Assembly: GCA_029945375.1 (NCBI GenBank)
Contig: JAQOTE010000017.1
Coordinates: 151,283-215,282 of the forward strand
DNA: 64,000 bases
Source: Agaricus subrufescens
Lineage: Eukaryota; Basidiomycota; Agaricomycetes; Agaricales; Agaricaceae
Direction: 5' to 3'
This document shows, piece after piece, positions 1 through 9,854 of the stretch (position 1 is its first letter; every line of letters begins with the position of its first letter). Position numbers and translations under genes: made by a program. Under the pieces are notes generated by a model. It worked only from the letters and a program-made list of their open reading frames with translations, did no database searches and was not told the origin of the DNA.

Positions 1-180
1 TAACGGATCGTTCGAAAAGCTTTTTGATGGATAAATGAAGAGGCATTAGGCCAGCCACGGCTGTAATGCCCCCCAGGGGGGAGGTTCGGAATGCGCCAGT
101 AATCCAGTGTGCTCCTTGGTTGTGGGTAAGTCGAAGCATATTCATGTTGGATTTGAAGCTTCGAGTACCAGGTTTGTACC
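1..180 (-). mobile_element. LINE fragment, C-terminal part of ORF2 reverse transcriptase
   Basis: Read on the minus strand, this stretch encodes a peptide matching the region after the RT catalytic core of the LINE at 57014-60147. Shared landmarks are a PGTR motif, then GAHWITGAFRT, then AVAGLMP and KKLFE. The frame is open across the fragment but is cut by the window edge. At 181 the sequence changes abruptly to copia integrase coding sequence, so this is the 5'-truncated end of a LINE inserted into copia A. The other junction lies outside the window, so no target duplication can be checked. Confidence 0.75.
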
Positions 181-2061
181 TCAATATCACCATTTCTGCT
201 CGCTCTATTGCCTTCCAGTGCAAGGGAACAACGCTTTTTACGGCCACTATCCACTCCAACAACTCTGCTGAGCTAGATGGCTCTACAATCACTTCTGAGG
301 CTGCTTTTGCTGTTTCTACACTGCCAGCTGACCTCTCCCTGTGGCATCGTCGCTTCATTCATCACAATTATGCTGATGTGAAGTCTATGTTGAGTAAGGA
401 CCTTGTTACAGGCCTCAAACTCGATTCTAATGCTCTCCCTGACCCTATATGTGAGCCCTGCCTTGCTGGCAAGATGCATTCACTTCCATTTCCTCCCTCC
501 CTCAATCACAATCGATCCCCTCTTGAGCTGGTGCACTCAGACCTTCACGGACCGCTCCCAGTCGCTTCCCACTCAGGCTACAAGTACTGGATCACGTTTA
601 TAGACAACGCGACGCGATTCCGGGCTGTACACTTGCTTAAAAGCAAGTCAGAAGCCTTTGAAGCATTCAAAGTCTACAAATCTTGGGCCGAAAATCAACT
701 TGGAGTCAAAATTCGGGCTCTACAGGATGATAAAGGCGGTGAATACATGTCTAAGGCCTTCCTAACGTTCACGGAACAGTCTGGCATCGAAAGGAGGCAT
801 TCTACTCACAACAGGCCTCAGCAGAATGGCCTTGCGGAGAGAGCTAATAGGACTATGGGTGAAAGAATCACTGCTATGCTCTCGGAATCTCGACTTCCTG
901 CCTCTTTCTGGGGAGAATGTGTGTCTTCTATGGTCCATGTCTGGAATAGGCTGCCTACAGCGTCGCTTTCTGGGACTACACCCTTCCAGGCCTTCTATAA
1001 GCGAAAGCCTGATGTCTCCCACCTCCGAGTATGGGGGTGTACTGCCTATGTGCATGTACAGCGAGATAAGAGGACTTCTCTAGAGCCTCACTACGAAAAA
1101 TGCGTCTTTATAGGCTATCCTGGAGGCTACAAAGGCTGGAAGTTCTACAATCCAGTCACTAAGCGTTCTGTGATCTCGGAGAGAGCTGATTTCGATGAAA
1201 GGTACTTTCCTGGGACTTCTAAAGCCCAACTCGATGCTGTTCCGTCATTTGCTGGCCCTCCCCCCTCCCCTGAGTCTCAGAATGTTTCTGAGCCCTCTCC
1301 TGCACCACCAACGTCGCATTTCGGAGTGCCACCTCTCCTAGATGAAGGGGGTGATACTAGCCCTCTCCCTGCTCGCTTTCAGCCTCCCAGTCCGAGTTCT
1401 CCTGGTGTTCCTCTCGAAGAGGAGACTCCTCTGCCTGCTCCTTCTCCTCCTAGCCCTGCTACTCCGCCCCCACAAGCTCCAATTCCGCTCCCTGTGACTC
1501 CTCCCACTGCTGGAGTGCCCCCTGAGCCTCCCAGAGTGCCACGTCGCACTGGACGCGTTCGGAAGCCCCCTGGTGACTGGTGGAAGGTCAGGCAACCTAA
1601 TTTGCCTGCTAGAGACCCAGAAGACGACGATGAGGCTGCTCTTTCAGCTGATACTGACTTCTATGAGGTCGAGTTTGCTGGGGCTGTTTCTACAGCTGAT
1701 CCTCGCACCTACAGGCTGGCTATGCAGTCCCCTGACAGGGAACACTGGGTCGATGCTTGTAACACCGAGATATTCAATCTCGAGGCTAACAGGACTTGGG
1801 AACTGACTGAACTGCCTCCTGGTAAGAAGGTAGTCAACTCTGGCTGGGTTTTCAAGGTCAAAAGGCATGCCGACGGCTCAATTGAGCGCTATAGGGCTCG
1901 TCTTGTTGCTAAAGGCTTCTCCCAACGTCCTGGATTCGATTACACCGAAGTCTTTGCCCCTACATTTTGTCCTGCCTCTTTGAGACTCATTATAGCTCTG
2001 GCTGCTAAAGAGGGCTACAAAATGCGCTCTGTTGATATCTCCTCTGCCTTCACTTATGGGG
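181..2061 (+). pseudogene. Ty1/copia polyprotein fragment A (integrase to start of reverse transcriptase)
   Basis: One open frame, no start of its own, runs from the end of the protease-integrase linker into the RT. The visible order is the integrase zinc finger (HRRF...HHNY...CEPC near 350-460), then the integrase core with HSDLHG, DDKGGEYM and an E in GLAERANRTMGE (530-860), then the C-terminal GWKFYNPV segment, a proline-rich hinge (1255-1560), and the RT N-terminus (ACNTEIFNLEANRTWEL, GWVFKVKR, then DISSAFTYG). Gag and protease are missing because a LINE fragment occupies 1-180. The RT core is lost in the assembly gap that follows. Sequence details match element J, so this is a subfamily-b copy. 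It cannot be functional as seen. Confidence 0.9.
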
Positions 2062-2161
2062 NNNNNNNNNNNNNNNNNNNNNNNNNNNNNNNNNNNNNNN
2101 NNNNNNNNNNNNNNNNNNNNNNNNNNNNNNNNNNNNNNNNNNNNNNNNNNNNNNNNNNNNN
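2062..2161. other. Assembly gap (100 N)
   Basis: A run of exactly 100 N joins copia RT sequence on the left to half-LINE ORF1 sequence on the right. The true distance between them is unknown. Any translation across it is an artefact. Confidence 0.98.
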
Positions 2162-2908
2162 AACTGTCAAATCCGAGGCGCTGCACCCCGGCCCGGCTCC
2201 ATCCTCTGCACTCGCTGCCAGAGGTGGGGTCATCATGCTGACGTATGCCATTCAAAAGGTATACGGTGTCCACATTGCGCGGGTCTGCACACTGCCAACT
2301 CGCACGTCCAGGCCGCGATTGCCATGAAGCGTAATCCCGACGACCGTCATTGCGCCAATTGTTCCGCAAGCAAGAAGAAGAAAACGGCGCACTCCACAAC
2401 GGACACTTCGTGTCCGTTCTGGACCAACAGATTCGACCGGGATTGGTTGCGTCGCCAGTTCACATCGACAAAGTAATCGGCTGTCATGGTCGGTTTCGGG
2501 ACCTTGCGTTGACTGGACCCACAATTCTCTTTTCGCTTTAACGTCTGCGACGGACACCGCTGGTCATCATGCCGGTAGATACGGGGCTTGGAGTTATGGA
2601 GATGTTTGCTTGAGCTTATAGCTTGTTTCGGTCTGTACTCTCTTTGCCTCAATATTTCGATCTCTATGTTTTTGTGTTTGCGGTTTGGGTTCTTCGAGCG
2701 CTTGACCTCATCACGCGGATACGTTTCTTTCCCGCCCATGTAAGTGTTTGATTTTGTAGTGGTCTGGCGGCCCACCCCCTGGATACGCGTTATGGCAGCC
2801 ATATTAGACTAGTAAGCCCAGACTATCTAACTGGATGTCGAATAGCTAGTTTAATAGAAGGTCCACCGAGAGGTGCCATTGATTATAAAAAAAAAAAAAA
2901 AAAAAAAA
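2162..2908 (+). mobile_element. Half-LINE 1, 3' part, with zinc-knuckle ORF1 C-terminus
   Basis: The first 315 bases (2162-2476) encode the last 104 residues of an ORF1 protein and end at a TAA. It carries three Cys/His clusters: CTRCQRWGHHADVC, then CPHC...H...H, then CANC...CPFW. No RT follows. The remainder is a 3' untranslated region with the conserved ACGCGTTATGGC motif at 2785 and ends in a pure A tract (about 2888-2908). The 5' part is lost in the gap. The A tract abuts copia gag sequence at 2909, so the element inserted into copia B. Confidence 0.85.
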
Positions 2909-4722
2909 GATGATGAACTGGCCTCTATGGCACTCATTAGGAGCGCTCCGGACGAGTTTGACCCCTTCCGCATCGTCTCTCCTGCTAAAAAAAAAACTGG
3001 ACAAGACCACAATCCATCAGGCCTTTGTTACAGAGGATATCCAGCGAAGAGAAGCGTGCTCAGGATGCCTTGCAGGAGGCTCCCAGGCCTAGCAGCGCGT
3101 TCTGGCTTTAAAAGCGCAATCGAGAGACCTGCAATTTCATGCAGGAGGACCAGTCGTGGTGCTTCTTTATGGACGTTCGAAAAAGCGAAGAAACGCTCGG
3201 GGGGACGCTCAGAAGCCCAGAACTCGAGGAAACAAGGCCAACAAGGCCCAGGACAGCTCCAATGACTCCCCCACCGCTTCTGGAAGCTCTAGCTCGACTC
3301 CTGGTGCTGAAAAAGCGCAGAGAGTTCGAGAATTTGCTGGAAATGCAAGTGCTCCCTCCCCTACCTCTTCCCCTTCGCTTTCTGCCCCCCTGCAGCTTGA
3401 TGCTGACTTCCACTGGCTTGCAGATACAGGGGCCACTTCTCATATGACCCCCCACAAACATTGGTTCAAATCCTACTCCCCCCATCGCATTCCCATCCGC
3501 TTAGCTGATAATTCAGTTGTTTACTCTGCTGGGGTGGGGTCTGTGGTCTTTGAGCCAGTTTTGAGTGGAAAAGTGGCTAGAGCGGTCGAGTTTACTAGGG
3601 TTTTACATGTTCCTGCACTCCACAGTAATCTGCTGTCTTGTTTATACCTTGCACAGCACAAGAACTTTATTATCACAATTTCTGCTCGTTCTATGGCCTT
3701 CTGCTGCAAGGTAACAACGCTTTTCACGGCCACCATCCATCCTAACAACTCTGCTGAGCTAGATGGCTCAACTCTCACCTCAGAGGCCGCTTTTTTGGTC
3801 TCTACACTTCCCTGTGACCTCTCCCTATGGCATCGTCGCTTTATTCACCATAATTATGCTGATGTCAGGTCTATGGTGAACAAGGAGCTTGTTACAGGCC
3901 TTAAAATCGACTCTAAAGCGTCCCCTGACCCTATTTGTGAGCCCTGCCTTGCTGGCAAGATGCATTCACTTCCTTTCCCCTCCTCTACCAGCCATAATCG
4001 ATCCCCACTCGAGCTGGTGCACTCAGACCTTCATGGACCGCTCCCAGTTGCTTCCCACTCAGGCTACAAGTACTGGATCACGTTTATAGACGATGCAACG
4101 CGTTTCCGGGCTGTATATCTGCTGAAAAGCAAGTCTGAGGCCTTTGGAGCGTTCAAAATCTACAAATCTTGGGCTGAAAACCAACTAGGAGTGAAAATGC
4201 ACGCTCTACAGGATGATAAAGGCAGTGAATACATGTCTAAAGCATTCCTAGCCTTCACAGAGCAGTGTGGCATCGATAGGAGGCATTCTACTTGCAACAG
4301 GCCTCAGCAGAACAGTCTAGCTGAAAGGGCTAACAGAACTATGGGGGAAAGGATTACTGCAATGCTCTCTGAGTCGAAATTGCCTCTGAGTTTCTGGGGT
4401 GAATGCATCTCTTCTATGGTGCATGTGTGGAATAGGCTTCCTATGTCATCTCTCCCTGGTTCTACACCCTTCCAAGTGTTCTATAAGCAAAAGCCCAATG
4501 TTTCCCACCTCTGAGTATGGGGGTGCACTGCCTATGTCTATATACAGCAAGATAAATGCAATTCTCTTCAGCCTCACTATGAAAAATGTGTTTTCATAGG
4601 CTATCCTACTGGCTACAAGGGCTGGAAGTTCTATAACCCAGTCACCAAGCGTTCAATCATCTCTGAAAGGGCAGAATTCGATGAAAGGTGCCTGGCACTT
4701 CTAGGCTCAACTCGATGCTGTT
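2909..4722 (+). pseudogene. Ty1/copia remnant B (gag end, protease, integrase), heavily mutated
   Basis: The region begins inside gag (DELASMALIR). It has a scrambled zinc knuckle: the CX2CX4HX4C of other copies is destroyed by indels around 3100-3180. The protease site WLADTGATSHMT is near 3415-3445, and the integrase zinc finger (HRRF...HHNY...CEPC) and core run from 3830 to 4350. The frame is open from 3156 to 4514. It ends at a TGA (4512-4514) where other copies have CGA in VSHLRVWG, then stays readable to about 4700. A minus-strand half-LINE interrupts it at 4723. No LTR is attached. Confidence 0.88.
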
Positions 4723-6985
4723 CCTTTTTTTTTTTTCTTTTCAATGCCACCTCTCGGTGGACCTTCACAATAAACTAGCTATACGACATCCGGTTAGATA
4801 CTCCGGGCTTACTAAACTAATACGGCTGCCTTAACGCGTTGCCATGTACGGGCCCCCAGACCGCTACAAAATCAAACACTTTACATGTGGAGGGAAAGAA
4901 ACGTATCCGCGCGACGAGGTCAAGCGCTCGAAGAACCCGAACCAGAAACACAAAAACATAGAGATCGAAATATTGAGGCAAGTACAGACGAAACAAGCTA
5001 TAAGCTCAAGCAAACATCTACATAACTCCAAGCCCGTATACCGGCATGATGACCAGCGGTGTCCGTCGCAGACGTTAAAGCGAAAATTGTGGGTCCAGTC
5101 AGCGCAAGGTCCCGAAAACGATGACAGCCGACTACTTCGTCGATGGGAACTGGCGGCGGAGCCAGTCCTGGTCGAACCGATTGGTCCAGAACGGACACGA
5201 AGTGTCCGTTGTGGAGTGCGCCGTCTTCTTCTTCTTGCTCGCTGAACAATTGGCGCAATGGCGGTCGTCGGGATTGCGCTTCATGGCAATCGCGGCCTGG
5301 ACGTGCGAGTCGGCAGTGTGCGGACCCGCGCAATGTGGACACCGTATACCTTTTGAACGGCATACGTCAGCATGATGACCCCACCTCTGGCAGCGAGTGC
5401 AGAGGATGGAGCCGGGCCGGGGTGCAGCGCCTCGGATTTGACAGTTACGCCCTCCGATGAGGACGTGCTTACCGATGAAGTCGCGGGCCATGCGGCCCGA
5501 GACGGAATCTTGAATATCCACCCACGTGATGCAGGTGTCAGAATGTTTTGAAGTCCGCATAAATCGGACTGCGTGCTTGACTTGGCGGGCGAGAGATTGC
5601 CCGATCGGGGATTTTTGCATAGCAGCGACGAAGGCGGTGCACTGTGCGATGATCCATGAGGCGGGGGGAGCCGGGATGAGTGGTACGTCTATAATTTTCA
5701 AGTAAGACGTGGAGGTGGGGGTGGTGGCCTGGAGGGGGACGAGGCCGTTGGGGTTGACGAGGCGGCGGATGTGCCTAAGCACGCACGCGGACTCGGGATG
5801 CGATAATACCCAGGAGGCAGCAATAAAAATGCCGGTACCCGAGTCAATGGAACTTTCAAGAACGGCCTCGGATTTGAGATCGTCCTTAAGGTGGCGATTA
5901 CACTCCAATAGGACTTCTGGAGTGATATTAATAGCACGGATACTAGATCCGGCCGGGGGGGTGATGTGGACGCCTTTCCTCGAAGCGCCATGAGTTGTGT
6001 GCTTGCCCTTGCGCGCTGGGGCACGCCTGGACACAGCAGGGGCAGTAGAGGGAGCCGGGGCCTTTGGGGAGGAGGGGATGGGAGCCGGCTTGGCCTTGAG
6101 TGCGGACTTAGGAGGTGCTCAAACAGCTGCAGGTGCAGCCGGGGCACACTTCCGAGTCGCGGCAGGTTTAGGAGTGGATCCTGTTGGCGATTGGATCCGG
6201 ACTTTCTTCGGCTGAGGTGCCGCAGCCTCGTGCTCAACCTCGGCCATCGGGGACCGGGGTCGAGACTCGGGAGCACTCGGAGTCGAAGGGAGGGGGGCAG
6301 TGGGTTTGACTGGGGATGGAGGGGGCGGGCCAGTCTGCGCGATGATAATGGCCAGCGCTTCCTCGAATGAGGTCGAGCCGGTCATGTTCATGAACTCCAT
6401 CTGCTTGTAGGCAGGGGAGTTGAGGAGGTTGTAGATCAGAATCAGGAGCTCCGAGGCGTACGCCACGTAGTCCTTATCTGGGGAGGTGGAGCGGACCATG
6501 TCGGACACTGTGGCCAACATGGAGGCGAGTCGGTTCTTCTTTCCTGGCACCGCAGAGGGCGAGAAGATTGAAGAGGCCCGGGAGGGGGAAGAGGAAGCAG
6601 CTGGAAATCCAGTCTGCTTGGGAGTGTGCGGGCTCTGAGACACGTACGACAACGGGGTCATCGCCGACGCTTGCGAAGGGCCTGCGGGGGTGGGGGTGAT
6701 AGGAGCGGGTTCGGACAACTTGCCCTTAGACCTAAGATGTGAGCGCATCTTTTCGAGACGGCTCGCCTTTGGGGTTTGTGGTGTTCTCAGGACCGCGGCC
6801 TGCAAAATCTCCAGAAGTGGCGCATCGTCGTCGGTGGACCAGTTACCGGGGTCGTTATCGAAATCCTCTCGAGTATCCATGGCTTAGAACGCTGTGGAAT
6901 CACAAGTATATTCCTACTCAAGCACTAACACTGAGACTTCCAAAAGAGGAAGGTGGTGGTAGCGGTTCAAGAAGGGATTGAGAGG
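4723..6985 (-). mobile_element. Half-LINE 2, near full-length, ORF1 only
   Basis: The T-rich tract at 4723-4740 is the element's poly(A) tail. The conserved 3' motif (reverse ACGCGTTAAGGC) lies near 4824-4839. ORF1 is at 5132-6880. The 5' end, about 6985, carries the CTTCTTGA...ACCTTCC motif shared with other half-LINEs. There is no RT reading frame. The flanks do not match: the left flank is copia integrase on the plus strand, the right flank is copia gag on the minus strand. No target duplication is therefore visible and the locus has probably been rearranged. Confidence 0.85.
5132..6880 (-). pseudogene. ORF1 (zinc-knuckle nucleic-acid-binding protein) with one nonsense codon
   Basis: This is a 582-codon frame starting at ATG 6880 (MDTREDFD). 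It is broken once, by TGA at 6119-6121, where the intact copy at 52639-54540 has CGA; both halves lie in the same frame. N-terminal to C-terminal it has an acidic start, a long Pro/Ser/Ala-rich basic linker, and the APARKGKH segment. A central domain with the spacing of an RRM-like ORF1 fold follows (TSYLK...VRFMRTS...AWVDI...IGKH). It ends in three Cys/His clusters: CTRCQRWGHHADVC, CPHC...H...H and CANC...CPFW. ORF1 proteins of LINEs bind the element RNA. Here no RT accompanies it. Confidence 0.85.
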
Positions 6986-7583
6986 CCAGTTCATCATCCA
7001 GCTGCTCTAAAGTGAATTTGTCCGGTCTGAGCTCCTTCAGACGACGTTTGCAGCCCTCTACACGGTTTATAAGCGACTGGAGGGACTCCTCTTTGAGTTT
7101 ACGGATGCTAAACAGCTCATCATAGGCATTGAATCACATTCCAGCCTTCTTCTGGCGATGTACAGCCTCCAGAGCAGCCCACATCTTGATTGGATTGTCC
7201 TGGATGCCTGCAAAATGCACCCTTTGGTCTTCTTCAACCATTAAGTAGAGCCAGCCAGCAGCCTTATCGAGTTTATCCTCCCAAAGTGACTGGGAAGCGA
7301 AATCCTGGGCAGTAGGGGAAGAGGGAATGGTGGGAGCACTCTGCTTGCCTGAAACAAGTCTCCATAGGCCAGAGGCACGTAGCCAGGCCTCCATCTCGCC
7401 AGACCACGTGGCATAGTTCTCCCCATTGAGCTTAACAAATGCTGGCGAATCCGAAGCCATAGGAGCGAAAATGAGAGCAGGGGAAGCGAAATAGTTTGAG
7501 GGAGGAGAGAAGGGAGTTGAATTGATGATGGTTGAAGAATGAAAAATCAATTTGTAGGTCGTTAGAAGCCGGGGCCCATAACC
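6986..7583 (-). pseudogene. Ty1/copia element C: leader and gag N-terminus
   Basis: Read leftward from the LTR: a primer-binding site, a short leader, then gag starting at ATG 7460 (MASDSPAF). The gag has the copia GENYATWSGEMEAWL and DKAAGWLYLMVEEDQ segments. A TGA at 7134-7136 replaces the CGA/CGG codon seen in sister copies (KKAGMRFNAYDE). Coding continues to the half-LINE 2 junction near 6985. There the target sequence is the same gag stretch (DDELAS) that follows the poly(A) of half-LINE 1. Everything downstream of gag is missing. Confidence 0.85.
7568..7583 (-). promoter_or_regulatory. Primer-binding site (half tRNA-iMet type)
   Basis: GGTTATGGGCCCCGGC lies immediately inside the LTR. 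Its first 12 bases complement the anticodon stem-loop of initiator tRNA-Met (GGGCCCATAACC), as in Drosophila copia, which primes from a cleaved tRNA half rather than the tRNA 3' end. Confidence 0.75.
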
Positions 7584-7900
7584 TGTTGGAAGTGGAACGT
7601 AGAGTTCGCAGTGGCGATCCTAACGACGCTAGTATCGAGCGGATCGGATAAGAAATGAGCTAGTATTAGCACAGTTAATCTGTGGACAAGTATAAGAAGC
7701 TGTAACAACAATACAAAGGGATTGCTCACCTGTGGACAAGTATAAGAAGCTAAAGACTTCTAAGTCGTCCACAGGCAAGTTCAACATGCGCTGACTAATC
7801 TATCACGTGAGCGGAAGCGTCCGCTGTACTCTAAGTCAAGATATACACAAAACAAATTAACCAGTCACTCTAATAACTAAATGCTTGGGGCATTCTAACA
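7584..7900 (-). repeat. Copia 5' LTR of element C (LTR-a, 317 bp)
   Basis: Bounded by TGTTAGAATG...TTCCAACA in the minus orientation. Nearly the same sequence occurs at 8352-8668, 49940-50256 and 61690-62016. It contains the TGTGGAC/GTCCACA hairpin arms and two copies of an AGCTTCTTATACTTGTCC word. It abuts gag of another copia (D) at 7901, so C was inserted into D. Confidence 0.93.
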
Positions 7901-8351
7901 CCATGAGCAGGAGAGACAAAGTAAAGGCCGAAAACTCGTCTGGGAGCGCCCTAATGAGTGCCCTAATGAGTGCCATAGAGGCCAGCTCATCATCCAGCTG
8001 CTCTAAAGTGAATTTCTCCGGTCTAAGCTCCTTTAGACGACGTTTGCAGCCCTCTACACGGTTTATAAGTGACTGGAGGGACTCCTCTTCGAGTTTACGG
8101 ATGCTGAACAGCTCATCATAGGCATTGAATCGCATTCCAGCCTTCTTCTGACAATGTACAGCCTCCAGAGCAGCCCACATCTTGATTGGATCGTCCTGGA
8201 TGCCTGCAAAATGCACCCTTTGGTCTTCTTCAACCATAAGATAGAGCCAGCCAGCAGCCTTGTCGAGTTTGTCCTCCCAGAGTGACTGGGAAGCGAAATC
8301 CTGGGGAGTAGGGGAAGAGGGAATGGAGGGAGGACTTTGTTTGCCTGAAAC
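7901..8351 (-). pseudogene. Ty1/copia gag fragment D, sandwiched between two LTRs
   Basis: Reads on the minus strand from the gag SGKQSPPS segment to SLLLM. It is cut on the left by the LTR of C and on the right by the LTR of E. The frame is open. It carries an in-frame 12-bp tandem duplication (ALIRALIRAL) not present in the other gag copies. About 150 codons of gag remain. No other part of D is identifiable. Confidence 0.85.
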
Positions 8352-8668
8352 TGTTAGAATGCCCCAAGCATTCAGTTATTAGAGTGACTGGTTAATTTGT
8401 TTTGTGTATATCTCGACTTAGAGTACAGCGGACGATTCCGCTCACGTGATAGATTAGTCAGCGCATGTTGAACTTGCCTGTGGACAACTTAGAAGTCTTT
8501 AGCTTCTTATACTTGTCCACAGGTGAGCAATCTCTTTGTATTGCTGTTACAGCTTCTTATACTTGTCCACAGAGTAACTGTGCTAATACTAGCTCATTTC
8601 TTATCCAATCTGCTTGATACTAGCATCGTTAGGATCACCACTGCAAACTCTACGTTCTTGTTTCAACA
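8352..8668 (+). repeat. Copia 5' LTR of element E (LTR-a, 317 bp)
   Basis: TGTTAGAATGCCCC...TTTCAACA, followed directly by a primer-binding site. It is inserted into the gag of D (flank GAAAC). It lies head to head with the LTR of C, 451 bp away. Confidence 0.93.
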
Positions 8669-8684
8669 GGTTATGGGCCCCGGC
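8669..8684 (+). promoter_or_regulatory. Primer-binding site of element E
   Basis: GGTTATGGGCCCCGGC, identical to the other copies. It complements the anticodon-proximal half of initiator tRNA-Met. Confidence 0.75.
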
Positions 8685-8801
8685 TTCTAACGACCTACAA
8701 ATTGACTTTTCATTCTTCAACCATCTTCAACTCAACATCTACTCTCTCCCTTCCCTCCCCCCTCAATCTATTTTGCTTCCCCTGCTCTCATTTTTGCTCG
8801 T

Positions 8802-9854
8802 ATGGCTTCGGGTTTGCCAGCGTTTATCAAGCTCAATGGGGAGAACTATGCCACATGGTCTGGCGAGATGGAGGCCTGGCTACGTGCCTCTGGCCTATGG
8901 AGACTTGTTTCAGGCAAACAAAGTCCTCCCTCCATTCCCTCTTTCCCTACTCCCCAGGATTTTGCTTCCCAGTCACTCTGGGAGGATAAGCTCAACAAGG
9001 CAGCTGGCTGGCTGTATCTAATGGTGGAAGAAGACCAAAGGGTGCACTTTGCAGGCATCCAGGATGATCCAATCAAGATGTGGGCTGCTCTGGAGGCTGT
9101 ACATTGTCAGAAAAAGGCTGGAATGCGGTTCAATGCCTATGATGAGCTCTTCAGCATCTGTAAACTCGAGGAGGAGTCCCTCCAGTCACTTATAAACCGT
9201 GTAGAGGGCTGCAAACGTCGTTTAAAGGAGCTTAGACTGGAGAAATTCACTTTAGACCAGCTGGATGATGAGCTGGCCTCTATGGCACTCATTAGGGTGC
9301 TCCCGGACAAGTTTTCTGCTTTCACATCGTCTCTCCTGCTTATGGACAAGCTGGACAAGACCACCATCCATCAGGCCTTTGTCACAGAGGATATCCAGCG
9401 AAGGAAACATGCTCAGGACACCTTGGGAGGCTCCCAGGCCCTAGCAGCGTGTTCTGGCTTCAAAAACGCGTCAGATACCTGCAATTTCTGTGGGAGGACT
9501 GGTCACAAGGTGGCCAACTGCTGGACATTCGAAAAGGCAAAGAAACGAGCTCAGGAGGATGCTCAGAAGCCCAGAACTCGAGGAAACAAGGCAAACAAGG
9601 CCCAGGACAGTTCCACTGACTCCCCCATCGCTTCCGGAAGCTCTAGCTTGACTCCTGGTGCTGAAAAAGCGCAGAGAGTTCGAGAATTTGCTGGAAATGC
9701 AAGTGCCCCCTCCCCTACCTCTTCCCCTTCGCTCTCTACCCCCCTGCAGCTCGATGCTGATTTCCACTGGCTTGCAGATACAGGGGCCACTTCTCATATG
9801 ACCCCCCACAGGCATTGGTTCAAATCCTACTCCCTGTCGTACCCCTTCGACAGC
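8802..9854 (+). CDS. Ty1/copia gag-protease of element E (interrupted)
   Basis: The start at ATG 8802 (MASGLPAF) is chosen because the same methionine opens gag in C and J. The order is the gag capsid-like region (GENYATWSGEMEAWL, WEDKLNKAAGWLYLMVEEDQ, NAYDELFSICKLEEESLQSLINR), then a CX2CX4HX4C zinc knuckle (CNFCGRTGHKVANC, about residues 228-241). A basic linker and the aspartic protease active site WLADTGATSHMT follow. The frame is intact up to about 9830. An 18-bp filler containing the inverted pair CTGTCG/CGACAG and then a minus-strand retroelement interrupt it. The polyprotein resumes at 11184. In life gag packages the element RNA and the protease matures the polyprotein. Confidence 0.9.

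Noticed and set aside
1338..1595. Many antisense frames opposite copia pol and hinge regions
   Set aside because: They are shadows of the GC-rich proline hinge and conserved pol codons, repeat in every copia copy, and carry no independent features.
9834..9853. CTGTCG...CGACAG inverted pair next to the poly(T) of the non-coding element
   Set aside because: It is only 6 bp per arm and not found at other insertions; more likely filler DNA at the junction than a functional hairpin.
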